DNA from: an uncultured bacterium
Lineage (GTDB): Bacteria > Bacillota > Clostridia > Peptostreptococcales > Anaerovoracaceae
Direction: 5' to 3'
Assembly (NCBI GenBank): GCA_905214225.1
Contig: CAJMLL010000014.1
Coordinates: 1-53,757 of the forward strand
DNA: 53,757 nucleotides
In this document: positions 27,039 to 34,522 of the stretch, piece by piece
Layout: every line of letters starts with the position of its first letter
Numbering within the stretch: position 1 is the stretch's first letter
The notes under the pieces: model-generated
What the model was told of the DNA's origin: nothing
Database searches by the model: none
Seen by the model: only the letters and a program-made list of their open reading frames with translations
Position numbers and translations under genes: made by a program

Positions 27039-27571
27039 TTCATATCCTCCTTCTCTCTGTCAACGATCTCCTCTCCCGGATCGACAACGACTTCATCCTC
27101 CGGGCTTTTACGGATTTCCTCGATCATCGCCTGCAGAAAGCGGATGACAACGAAGAAGGAACCGATTGGTACGAAAGATCCAAATACCCACTCAGGCCAC
27201 TGCATGGCAGCCGTTACCTGACCCAGAAGGATCTGACTTTTTACCATCAGGATACCGTAAATGAAAATGCAGAGTGCAAAAGCTGTTCCGAATCCGAATC
27301 CGATAATCAGAAGAATCCTTCGTGCTGCAGGACTTACTCTGTCGGTCAGAATGGAGAGTCCCAGATGTTCTCTGCGCTTGGCCGCAATCGCGGCACCCAG
27401 CAGGGTTACCAGAACAAATGAATATGTCGTAATCTCATCTGCGAAGGAGAACGATGCATGGAAGATATAGCGGGATGCAACGTTAACTACTGTAATCGCC
27501 AGCATCATCAGCAGGAAAACGCCTGCTACGATCTCTTCAATCCAATCGCAGATTTTCAGAAGTTTTTTCAT
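27035..27571 (-). CDS. dctQ: TRAP transporter small permease (DctQ family)
   Basis: 178 aa with four predicted helices; the small membrane subunit that partners DctM. Visible are the CDWIEEIVAGVFLLMMLAI first helix, SFADEITTYSFVLVTLLGAAIAAKRREHLG (the typical DctQ motif between helices 2 and 3) and a charged C-terminal tail (SPEDEVVVDPGEEIVDREKED). It lies 14 nt after dctP and overlaps dctM. AGGAGG-like sequence precedes the ATG. Confidence 0.92.
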   Translation of the reverse strand: MKKLLKICDWIEEIVAGVFLLMMLAITVVNVASRYIFHASFSFADEITTYSFVLVTLLGAAIAAKRREHLGLSILTDRVSPAARRILLIIGFGFGTAFALCIFIYGILMVKSQILLGQVTAAMQWPEWVFGSFVPIGSFFVVIRFLQAMIEEIRKSPEDEVVVDPGEEIVDREKEDMK

Positions 27572-27585
27572 CGATGTCCGCCCTC

Positions 27586-28626
27586 CTATCTCTTCTTAAT
27601 GTTGAATGCTTTGCATGCTTCAGGTCCATAGAAGTCAATCATCTGATTTCTGAAGGAGTTTACGGATTTCTTGAAAGCATCCATCTGGCTGTCAGACAGC
27701 TTCGTCACTTTCATGCCGTTCTTTTCAAACTTCGTCAGCAGCTGACTTTCCTCTTTTACAAGCTCTTTTCTTCCCCATTCGCTGGCTTCTTCCGAACAGC
27801 TGCTCAGCAGTTTCCGTGTATTCGGATCCAGGGATTTCCAGACCTTGGTATTTGCAATAATCAGATCGCTGTCATATGCGTAACGCCAGAGCGTCATATA
27901 CTTCTGGACTTCATCCATCTTCGCTGAGGACGTAATGCTGATTCCATTTTCCTGACCGTCAATAGTGCCCTGCTGAATCGCGGTGAAAACCTCACTCCAG
28001 CTCATGGCTACCGGATCGGCATGTAAAGTTTTGAACACACCCATGTAAACCTGGGAACCCGGAACACGGATCTTGAGTCCTTTGAGATCAGACGGTTTAA
28101 TTACCTCTCTCTTGCTGTTGGTCAGCTGTCTGAAACCGTTGTGGAAAGAGCTGAGATAAGTCAGGCCCTTTCTGGACAGGCGCTTTGAATAATATTTATA
28201 CCCCTTGCTGTCAATTGTTTTTGCCGCCTGTCCGTATGTATCAAAGCTCCATGGAATAGTTCCCACGGACAGCTTTTCATCGATAACGGACAAAGTACTT
28301 GTTGCATAAGCTGCCAGGTCCACACTGCCTCCGGCAACCATTTCGATACCTTTTGTTGCATTTCCTCCTGCAAGCTGATCGTTCGGGAAAACTGAAATCG
28401 TGACCTGTCCGCCAGACTTCTTCGATACGAGATCAGCAAATTTCTCTGCGACCTTCGAATCGATCTGGTTATCCGTTCCATTGACCGCCATAACCAGTTC
28501 CATTTTCTTGTACTTCCCGCTTCCGTTCGAGCTGCTATTCTGGGAGGATGAACTGCTTCCACACCCTGTGAGCATGGCTGCAGCCACCACGATGGCCATT
28601 GCCGCCGCGATAATTTTCTTCTTCAT
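27586..28626 (-). CDS. dctP: TRAP transporter solute-binding lipoprotein (DctP family)
   Basis: 346-aa substrate-binding protein anchored by a lipobox (AAAMLTGC, lipidated Cys near 22) and a Ser/Asn-rich linker. The DctP fold is shown by FPNDQLAGGNA, GLKIRVPGSQVY (the conserved Arg that binds the substrate carboxylate), AVMSWSEVFTAIQQGTIDGQEN-like sequence and AYDSDLIIANTKVW. The ligand is therefore expected to be an organic or sugar acid. The promoter contains two copies of the regulon operator. It is first in the dctPQM operon. Confidence 0.93.
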   Translation of the reverse strand: MKKKIIAAAMAIVVAAAMLTGCGSSSSSQNSSSNGSGKYKKMELVMAVNGTDNQIDSKVAEKFADLVSKKSGGQVTISVFPNDQLAGGNATKGIEMVAGGSVDLAAYATSTLSVIDEKLSVGTIPWSFDTYGQAAKTIDSKGYKYYSKRLSRKGLTYLSSFHNGFRQLTNSKREVIKPSDLKGLKIRVPGSQVYMGVFKTLHADPVAMSWSEVFTAIQQGTIDGQENGISITSSAKMDEVQKYMTLWRYAYDSDLIIANTKVWKSLDPNTRKLLSSCSEEASEWGRKELVKEESQLLTKFEKNGMKVTKLSDSQMDAFKKSVNSFRNQMIDFYGPEACKAFNIKKR

Positions 28627-28685
28627 AGAAAACCTCCTGCTGTACTGTAAACCAGAATTAATGATTACGTAATCTCACTGACATC

Positions 28686-28724
28686 AGCCTAACATCCTAC
28701 GTTTGGTTTGTCAACATCCTACGT
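28686..28724 (-). promoter_or_regulatory. TRAP operon promoter with two operator copies
   Basis: AACATCCTACGT occurs exactly twice on the plus strand (28691-28702 and 28713-28724), 22 bp apart, so on one face of the helix. The minus-strand TTGACA (28714-28709) lies between the copies and a weak TAGGCT -10 (28691-28686) follows after 17 nt. Binding would block the promoter. Confidence 0.85.
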
Positions 28725-29040
28725 AAAAAACTTATAAAATTTTCTGTTATTTCTGTATACAATATTCATTATACGGCACCGTTGGCCAGCACGGCATTTC
28801 CGGTCTGGTCGTGTGCCCCGATCGGTTTCCGTTCCCACCCACGATAACGAACAGCCTGAAAAGGCCGCCTTTCCGAATAATCCCTTCATACTGGCTGCCC
28901 GGCTCCGCAGATGTGTACCAGACAAAATACTTTCCCAAGCTTCTATTTAAAGCTGAATATTCTTAATATTCAGTTTCTGCCAGGGCAGCTGCTTCGCACA
29001 TAATCATTTATTCATCGTAAACGACGGCAAAGGATCTCTC
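28725..29040. other. Region between dctP promoter and the acidic lipoprotein gene
   Basis: A perfect AT-rich 9-bp hairpin CTGAATATT/AATATTCAG (28953-28973) may end the lipoprotein transcript. A 63-codon minus frame with a TTG start (28747-28938) has no Shine-Dalgarno sequence and no recognised match; not called. Confidence 0.4.
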
Positions 29041-29442
29041 CTATTCGCCGTCCTTGTTTTCCTCATAATCGTCATAGGCATCGTCGCAGCCTTCGTCATA
29101 ATCTCCGTCGCCAAATTCTTCTGCATAGTCGTCAGCATAGTCATCCGGATCATCGTAATGATCCAGATCCTGATCGTAACTGCCGCTGTCCTCACTATCA
29201 GAACTGCCGGATGAAATGCCAGCATCATAGTCGTCGTCTTCATCATAATCATCATATTCATCGTCAGACTCTGCGCTGTCACTGTCATTATCTTCATCAT
29301 AGGCCGAACCGTTATCCTCTTCATTTCCGATATAATGACCGTCATAAGAATACTCGTCACTATCGTCCCCGCAGGCAGCTGCAGAAAAGACGACTGTCAG
29401 GGATAAAAGCAGAATTCCCACGGCTTTCCCGGCCCTTTTCAT
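29041..29442 (-). CDS. Extremely acidic predicted lipoprotein
   Basis: 133 aa. A signal peptide with a lipobox ends at Cys24 (SLTVVFSAAAC). The mature part is almost entirely Asp, Glu, Tyr, Ser and Gly (for example DDEYDDYDEDDDYDAG), without recognisable domains. It is probably disordered and membrane-anchored on the cell surface, and could bind cations, but this is not shown. GGGGAGAAAT precedes the ATG. It starts only 15 nt after the FadR-type regulator gene, so the two are co-transcribed under the same operator. I do not recognise a family. Confidence 0.75.
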   Translation of the reverse strand: MKRAGKAVGILLLSLTVVFSAAACGDDSDEYSYDGHYIGNEEDNGSAYDEDNDSDSAESDDEYDDYDEDDDYDAGISSGSSDSEDSGSYDQDLDHYDDPDDYADDYAEEFGDGDYDEGCDDAYDDYEENKDGE

Positions 29443-29457
29443 ATTATTTCTCCCCGG

Positions 29458-30225
29458 TTATGCGGAAGCAGGAGATGCAGCAGATTTCTCGTCTGCCTCC
29501 TCTTCTTCCACATCTGTCAGCTTCATATTATCCATGCCGGCCTTCACGAAATACGTTCCCCGGACAGCATGATTCAGATTCTCTTCATTCTTATCCTTAA
29601 TAATATTATAAAGCCGCTCATGCGCACTTAGCAGTTCATCTGCCCTTCCCGACTCGATCATCCCTTTTACAGACTCATAACGCATCTGATAGGTCAGCTG
29701 TCTGGCGACACTGTCGATTTTCATCGCAATCGGATTATGGCACATCTGGGTAATTTCATCATGAAACGCATTATCCGCCTCAAACGCATCATCCACACTG
29801 CCCTTCTCAGCCTGCTTTCTCAGATTCTGCAGACGATCCCAAAGCTGATTTAGCTCTTTTTCACTGGAATGGCGGATTGCCAGACGCATAATACCGACCT
29901 CTACCATCTCTCTTATTTCCATCAGATCGTGATAATCCTCAGACTTATCCAGAATCAGACCGTAAACCATCGGGTCGATCATTTCCTCAGAAAAGCCCTC
30001 GCAGACAAATGTTCCTTCTGCTCTCCTGATCTCCAGCACACCCAGATAAACCAGAATTTTTACAGCTTCCCGAACAGAATTTCTGCCAACGCCAAGCTGC
30101 TGCGCAAGTTCCATTTCCTTTGGAATCTTGTCACCAGGACGGAGCTCCCTCTTCGCTATCGCATCGGTCAGACTGTCTATAATCTGCTGCACCACAGATT
30201 CACTCTTTATCTTTTTCAGTTTCAT
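29458..30225 (-). CDS. GntR-family transcriptional regulator, FadR subfamily (FCD domain)
   Basis: 255 aa: an N-terminal winged helix (VVQQIIDSLTDAIAKRELRPGDKIPKEMELAQQLGVGRNSVREAVKIL region, about 10-75) and an all-helical FCD ligand domain (DLMEIREMVEVGIMRLA, ADNAFHDEITQMCHN, SAHERLYNIIKDKN) that usually binds a carboxylate with a metal. The acidic/Ala-rich tail is variable. Its promoter carries two copies of the operator also found at the transketolase, TRAP and PanE-like promoters, so autoregulation and control of all four units is the simplest reading (inference). Confidence 0.92.
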   Translation of the reverse strand: MKLKKIKSESVVQQIIDSLTDAIAKRELRPGDKIPKEMELAQQLGVGRNSVREAVKILVYLGVLEIRRAEGTFVCEGFSEEMIDPMVYGLILDKSEDYHDLMEIREMVEVGIMRLAIRHSSEKELNQLWDRLQNLRKQAEKGSVDDAFEADNAFHDEITQMCHNPIAMKIDSVARQLTYQMRYESVKGMIESGRADELLSAHERLYNIIKDKNEENLNHAVRGTYFVKAGMDNMKLTDVEEEEADEKSAASPASA

Positions 30226-30367
30226 CGCACAGCACCTCCTGTTTCTTTATCCTTACCTGATACCGGGAAATATCCCGCTGCCGGTCTCTGGTCCGGCTTC
30301 AGGCAGCGGCACTCCATGTTCATGGCAGGAAACTCTGCCTCACACCCGTGCACACCTTCTAATGTTT

Positions 30368-30446
30368 AACATCCTACGTAGTTTGTTATATATCATCCTA
30401 CGTTCTATATTGATTTGACTTTAACATACTTTTGTTCTTCTGTCAA
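30368..30446 (-). promoter_or_regulatory. Promoter and two operators of the FadR-type regulator
   Basis: Minus strand: TTGACA (30446-30441), 17 nt, TAAAGT (30423-30418), then ACGTAGGATGAT (30403-30392) and ACGTAGGATGTT (30379-30368). The whole module is nearly identical to the one upstream of the PanE-like gene. Here the operators lie downstream of the -10, as a roadblock. Confidence 0.85.
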
Positions 30447-30523
30447 AAACCTTATTCATGAACGATGGTGTCAAAAGCCGCTGGGAGTTTTTGCTGGCAG
30501 ATCTACAGGTTGTTTTGTGAGCC

Positions 30524-30609
30524 GTACGCGGCCTATGCCTGGAACACCTCTCGGCTCCTTCGCGCATGCTCACGCTTCCGACTCCGCCGGCCTTCTCCGG
30601 GCCGCGTAC
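30524..30609. repeat. GC-rich inverted-repeat element of unknown function
   Basis: GTACGCGGCC (30524-30533) and GGCCGCGTAC (30600-30609) form a perfect 10-bp inverted repeat around 66 GC-rich bases with further short palindromes. It lies between the copA terminator and the regulator promoter. No credible ORF covers it. Confidence 0.5.
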
Positions 30610-30645
30610 CTTCACCTGCTTTTTTTCCATTTTTCAGTCACAAGG

Positions 30646-30685
30646 AAAAAACCGCGGCGGAAAGCACTCCTCTGCACTTCCCGCC
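30646..30685 (-). terminator. Terminator of the copper operon
   Basis: A hairpin with arms near GGCGGAAAGCA and TGCACTTCCCGCC (30656-30685), followed on the minus strand by a T6 run (30651-30646), downstream of copA. Confidence 0.7.
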
Positions 30686-30782
30686 ACAGTTTCCGGCTGC
30701 CGCCTCAGGCTCTTTTGAGCTTAAGACGGCTGCCGCTTTCAGCAGTATTTATCTGTCACACACTTCAGACCCGTATCAGGAA

Positions 30783-30992
30783 CTACGCAATGCTCTTGAC
30801 TTCGTAGTCTTTGTCCTCTACGGCCTTCTTCAGGACGTCGTCAGCGACGTCACTGCTCATGGAAACGACAGCCTGTCCTGCTGTATGGCTGACGTCTGCG
30901 GAATCAACTCCGTCCAGTGCCTCGAGGGCCTTTTTTACTGTAGCTTCGCAGTGCTCGCACATCATTCCGTCAATCTTGATTGTCTTTTTCAT
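30783..30992 (-). CDS. Possible internal start producing a free CopZ-like copper chaperone
   Basis: Within copA and in its frame, GGAAGGAG lies 8 nt before an ATG (30992) that begins exactly at the C-terminal HMA domain. It would give a 69-aa CopZ-like protein (MKKTIKIDGMMCEHCEATVKK...). The position of a near-ideal Shine-Dalgarno sequence at the domain boundary suggests either a true second translation start or a relic of a copA-copZ fusion. Expression is inferred, not seen. Confidence 0.5.
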   Translation of the reverse strand: MKKTIKIDGMMCEHCEATVKKALEALDGVDSADVSHTAGQAVVSMSSDVADDVLKKAVEDKDYEVKSIA

Positions 30993-33383
30993 ATCGTCTT
31001 CTCCTTCCGTGATTGCTGCGGCGGCGTTATTTCCCGCTGTCTCTTTATCTTCCTCAGAATCCTGGGTAATCAGGCTTTCTGCTGAAATCGCGTTCTTTTT
31101 CTTTTTATCTTTTGCGGCGTTATGCAGGTCGAAGAGGTTCAGTCTCAGGGCGTTGGTGACAACGCAGAAGCTGGACAGGCTCATGGCCGCAGCGCCAAGC
31201 ATCGGATTCATGGTGATGCCGAGCAGGTGGGCGTAGGCGCCGGCTGCCAGCGGCATCAGCAGGACATTGTAGAAGAATGCCCAGAAGAGGTTTTCGTGGA
31301 TGTTCCGCAGGGTCGCGCGGCTTAAGCGGATGGCTGCAGATACGTCGGTCAGCTTACTGTTCATCAGGACGACATCGGCTGCGTCGACAGCAACGTCTGC
31401 GCCGGCACCGATGGCAATTCCCGTATCCGCTCTGGTCAGGGCCGGCGCATCGTTGATTCCGTCACCGACCATGGCTGCTTTACCGAATTTCTGCAGTTTC
31501 CGGATGACGGCTTCTTTTCCTTCCGGCAGAACACCTGCAATGACTTCATCCACACCGGCCTGAGCTCCGATTGCCTTTGCGGTCTTCTCGTGATCTCCGG
31601 TCAGCATGACTACATGGATACCCATGTTCTGCAGTTCTTTCACGGCCTGGGCACTTTCTTCCTTTATGGTATCGGCAACGGCGATCATGCCGGCGGATTT
31701 TCCATCTTCAGTAAAGTACAGGCAGGTCTTTCCCTGATCGGCCAGGCGGTCAGCCGTTTCCGACTGCTCCCTTGAAATTTCAGCTTTTGTCGAAATGAAA
31801 CGAGCGTTTCCTCCGAAGAGCTGTTTTCCATGATAAACTCCGGAAACGCCGCTGCCGGACAGGGTCTGGTAATCGTCCACGGCTTCTTCTTCCATACCGG
31901 AAGCAGAAAGCCTGTCCATGACTGCTCTGGCCAGCGGGTGCTCACTCTTGGATTCCAGTGCTCCGGCTAGCTTGAGAAGCTGATCTTCCGTGTATCCCTC
32001 TGCCGGGATAATGTCGGTTACCTGTGGATGACCCTCTGTGATGGTTCCGGTCTTATCCAGCGCGACGATATCCACACGGCCTGTCTCTTCCAGGGAAGCC
32101 GCGGTCTTAAACAGGACTCCGTTCTTGGCGCCTTTTCCGTTGCCGACCATGATGGCAACTGGTGTTGCGAGTCCCAGTGCGCACGGGCAGCTGACGACGA
32201 GCACGGCGATGCCTCTGGACAGAGCATACGGAAGTGCGCCGCCTGCCAGGAGCCAGATCAGGAAAGTCGCAAGTGCGGCCAGAAGAACGGCCGGTACGAA
32301 AATTCCGGATACCTTGTCCGCAATCTTGGCGATCGGGGCCTTGGTTGCCGCCGCGTCGCTGACCATCTGAATGATCTGAGACAGAGTTGTATCTGTTCCA
32401 ACTCTCAGGGCTCTGGCCTTGACATAGCCGGAACTGCTTGTGGTTGCCGCAGAAACACGGTCACCCACTTCTTTATCCACTGGAATGCTCTCTCCGGTGA
32501 GGGCGGATTCATCGAAAGATCCGTTTCCTTCAATGATTTCTCCGTCAACCGGAACATTGCTTCCGGCGCGGACGACGAACACATCGCCGACATTCAGCTG
32601 ATCGATCGGAACCTCCTGCTCCTGACCATTCACTTCGACGACAGCAGTCTTCGGAGCCAGCTTCATCAGGCCCTTCAGCGCGTCGGTGGTTCTGCCCTTG
32701 GAAATGGCTTCCAGCAGCTTTCCGATGGTGATCAGGGTGACGATCATCGCGGCAGACTCAAAGTACAGGTTGTGCATGTCGGCCATCGCCGCAGCGTCTC
32801 CGCCGGTGATCTGGTCTCTGGTCATCTTCAGAAGTACGACGAAACTCCATGCGAAGGACACCATCGAGCCCATTGCGACCAGCGTGTCCATGTTCGGCGC
32901 TCTGTGAATCAGCGACTTAAATCCGCTGATAAAGAATTTCTGATTGATCACCATGATAATTCCGGCCAGCAGCATTTCCAGAATGCCTGCTGCCACCATA
33001 TTTCCCTCAAAGAAGGACGGCAGCGGCCAGTTCCACATCATGTGCCCCATGGAGAAATACATCAGCGCCAGCAGGAAGATGACGGAAGAAATCAGTCTCT
33101 TCTTCATCACCGGCACGTCCTTATTCTCCAGCGCCTTCTCTTCTTCTGCATACATATCCGCAGTGGACTTGTTCGCTTCGCCGCCCTTCAGCTCGGCGCC
33201 GTATCCCGCATCCTCCACGGCCCTGATAATTTCGCCCGGAGACACATCACCTTCAACTCTCATGGAGTTGGTCAGCAGGCTGACGGTGCAGCTCTCCACA
33301 CCGGGAACTTTTCCTGCAGCCTTTTCGACTCTCGCCTGGCAGGCCGCACAGCTCATTCCCGTAACGTTATAATCCTGCTTCAT
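30783..33383 (-). CDS. copA: Copper-exporting P1B-type ATPase with N- and C-terminal HMA domains
   Basis: Cu(I) efflux pump of the cytoplasmic membrane. The 866 aa start with an HMA domain (GMSCAAC, residues 9-15), then eight membrane helices, the TGES actuator motif, CPCALGLATP in helix 6, DKTGT (phosphorylated Asp), GDGINDAPAL, and the helix 7/8 YN and MSLSS motifs typical of Cu(I) pumps. After an acidic linker a second HMA domain (798-866, GMMCEHC) ends the protein. This last domain has its own strong RBS and ATG (separate entry). AAAGGAAAAAG precedes the main ATG. It is the last gene of the csoR operon. Confidence 0.95.
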   Translation of the reverse strand: MKQDYNVTGMSCAACQARVEKAAGKVPGVESCTVSLLTNSMRVEGDVSPGEIIRAVEDAGYGAELKGGEANKSTADMYAEEEKALENKDVPVMKKRLISSVIFLLALMYFSMGHMMWNWPLPSFFEGNMVAAGILEMLLAGIIMVINQKFFISGFKSLIHRAPNMDTLVAMGSMVSFAWSFVVLLKMTRDQITGGDAAAMADMHNLYFESAAMIVTLITIGKLLEAISKGRTTDALKGLMKLAPKTAVVEVNGQEQEVPIDQLNVGDVFVVRAGSNVPVDGEIIEGNGSFDESALTGESIPVDKEVGDRVSAATTSSSGYVKARALRVGTDTTLSQIIQMVSDAAATKAPIAKIADKVSGIFVPAVLLAALATFLIWLLAGGALPYALSRGIAVLVVSCPCALGLATPVAIMVGNGKGAKNGVLFKTAASLEETGRVDIVALDKTGTITEGHPQVTDIIPAEGYTEDQLLKLAGALESKSEHPLARAVMDRLSASGMEEEAVDDYQTLSGSGVSGVYHGKQLFGGNARFISTKAEISREQSETADRLADQGKTCLYFTEDGKSAGMIAVADTIKEESAQAVKELQNMGIHVVMLTGDHEKTAKAIGAQAGVDEVIAGVLPEGKEAVIRKLQKFGKAAMVGDGINDAPALTRADTGIAIGAGADVAVDAADVVLMNSKLTDVSAAIRLSRATLRNIHENLFWAFFYNVLLMPLAAGAYAHLLGITMNPMLGAAAMSLSSFCVVTNALRLNLFDLHNAAKDKKKKNAISAESLITQDSEEDKETAGNNAAAAITEGEDDMKKTIKIDGMMCEHCEATVKKALEALDGVDSADVSHTAGQAVVSMSSDVADDVLKKAVEDKDYEVKSIA

Positions 33384-33521
33384 CTCTTTTTCCTTTCCTT
33401 ATCAATACCCTGACAACCGCAGTCTCTTTTCCTTATCCCAGATTTCCGCATCAGGCGCACGCCTCAGATCCCCTTATTTCCAAGGCATTCTGCTTTACCC
33501 CTGCCTGTGCCATGTATGTTC

Positions 33522-33896
33522 TTACGCTACCGGAACCGTTTCAATTCCGGAAACCTCATATCCCGTATTCGTTACTGCGGAAGACAGACGCTCGTCGGAA
33601 ACCTCGCGGTCCATCTTTACAATCGCCTGGTTTTTCTTGAAGCTTACATCGGAAGATACCCCGTCGATCCGGTCCAGCGCTCTCTGCACGCGGTACTGGC
33701 AGTTCTTGCAGTGCATTCCGTCGATGTGCATGACCTTCTCAGAAACGACCTTACCGTCCAGTTCCTTCTTCAGCGGCTTCAGATCTCCGCCGCCACCGCC
33801 GCAGCATCCGCCTTTAACGGTTTTAATCGACTTTCTGATGGCAAAAACAAGAATCAAGGCAATAACGGCTATTACAACGATAACTCCAACGTTCAT
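33522..33896 (-). CDS. Membrane-anchored HMA (CopZ-like) protein
   Basis: 124 aa: an N-terminal membrane helix (about residues 3-20), a short basic segment, a CCGGGGG motif (about 31-37), then an HMA domain (about 55-120) with the metal site MHCKNC. It looks like a copper chaperone tethered to the membrane. The anchor (MNVGVIVVIAVIALILVFAIRKSIKTVKGG) is similar in pattern to the FeoB-associated Cys-rich protein at 15677-15862. It lies between csoR and copA in the copper operon, with AAGGGGG before the ATG. Confidence 0.82.
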   Translation of the reverse strand: MNVGVIVVIAVIALILVFAIRKSIKTVKGGCCGGGGGDLKPLKKELDGKVVSEKVMHIDGMHCKNCQYRVQRALDRIDGVSSDVSFKKNQAIVKMDREVSDERLSSAVTNTGYEVSGIETVPVA

Positions 33897-33918
33897 TGTG
33901 AATCCCCCTTTTTTCCGG

Positions 33919-34302
33919 CTACTTCATCATTTTTTGCAGCATATTCACCAGCTCGTTGATGGATTCATCCTTTCCATTTCTGATGTCATCGGCGACACAG
34001 GTCTTGATATGGCTGGCCAGAAGCACCTTATTGAAACTGTTCAACGCTGCTGCCGCGGCCGAGGACTGTCTCAGCACATCCGGGCAGTAGGCATCTTCCT
34101 CGATCATCCTCCGGATTCCCCGGATCTGTCCTTCAATGCGGCTCAGCCGGTTAACCAGGTCCCGGTACTCTTTGGGTGAACGCTTCTTCATCTTGCAGCA
34201 TCCGTCGTCGACCGTCACCGATCCGTCCGCGTGGACTGCAGCATCCGCGTGCTTTGGCGGATTCTGCTCATCCGGCATCTTCTTGCATGCTTCACACGAC
34301 AT
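33919..34302 (-). CDS. csoR: CsoR-family copper-sensing repressor
   Basis: 127 aa, all-helical DUF156 repressor: RLSRIEGQIRGIRRMIEEDAYCPDVLRQSSAAAAALNSFNKVLLASHIKTC holds the C-H-C copper site (Cys in YCPD, His and Cys in SHIKTC). An N-terminal 40-residue extension with Cys and His residues (MSCEACKKM, DDGCCKM) is longer than in B. subtilis CsoR. The open frame reaches 34386, but AGGAGGGG before the ATG at 34302 decides the start. It is first in the operon csoR - HMA protein - copA, with a CsoR box upstream. Confidence 0.92.
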   Translation of the reverse strand: MSCEACKKMPDEQNPPKHADAAVHADGSVTVDDGCCKMKKRSPKEYRDLVNRLSRIEGQIRGIRRMIEEDAYCPDVLRQSSAAAAALNSFNKVLLASHIKTCVADDIRNGKDESINELVNMLQKMMK

Positions 34303-34367
34303 TCTATCCCCTCCTCGGCAGTGATTTATCTTCTGTCTTTTTTCATCTCTCGCTGACACATGCATTA

Positions 34368-34382
34368 TACCCCCATAGGGTA
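34368..34382 (-). promoter_or_regulatory. CsoR operator
   Basis: The minus strand reads TACCCTATGGGGGTA, essentially the known B. subtilis CsoR box, 66 nt upstream of csoR. It predicts copper-induced derepression of the whole operon. Confidence 0.85.
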
Positions 34383-34420
34383 TCATGAAACAAGCCTAAC
34401 TTATGTTTATTTTACCGGAC

Positions 34421-34473
34421 AAAAAGAAAACGGCCGCCGGAAAGCCTTGAAAACCAAAAGCTTTCCGACGGCC
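34421..34473 (-). terminator. Terminator after cytX
   Basis: A 14-bp stem with one mismatch (34432-34445 / 34460-34473) followed on the minus strand by a T-rich run (34430-34421). A second small palindrome CAAGGAGACTCCTTG with TTTTTT (34479-34499) points the other way. Confidence 0.8.
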
Positions 34474-34522
34474 TGAAGCAAGGAGACTCCTTGTTTTTTC
34501 CCGTCATACGGTAATTTTTTGT

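Noticed and set aside
28747..28938. 63-codon minus frame between dctP and the acidic lipoprotein
   Set aside because: TTG start without Shine-Dalgarno sequence and no family resemblance.
30421..30630. 69-codon minus frame over the GC-rich inverted repeat
   Set aside because: Arg/Ser-rich translation typical of GC-rich non-coding DNA, no ribosome-binding site, and it overlaps the regulator promoter.
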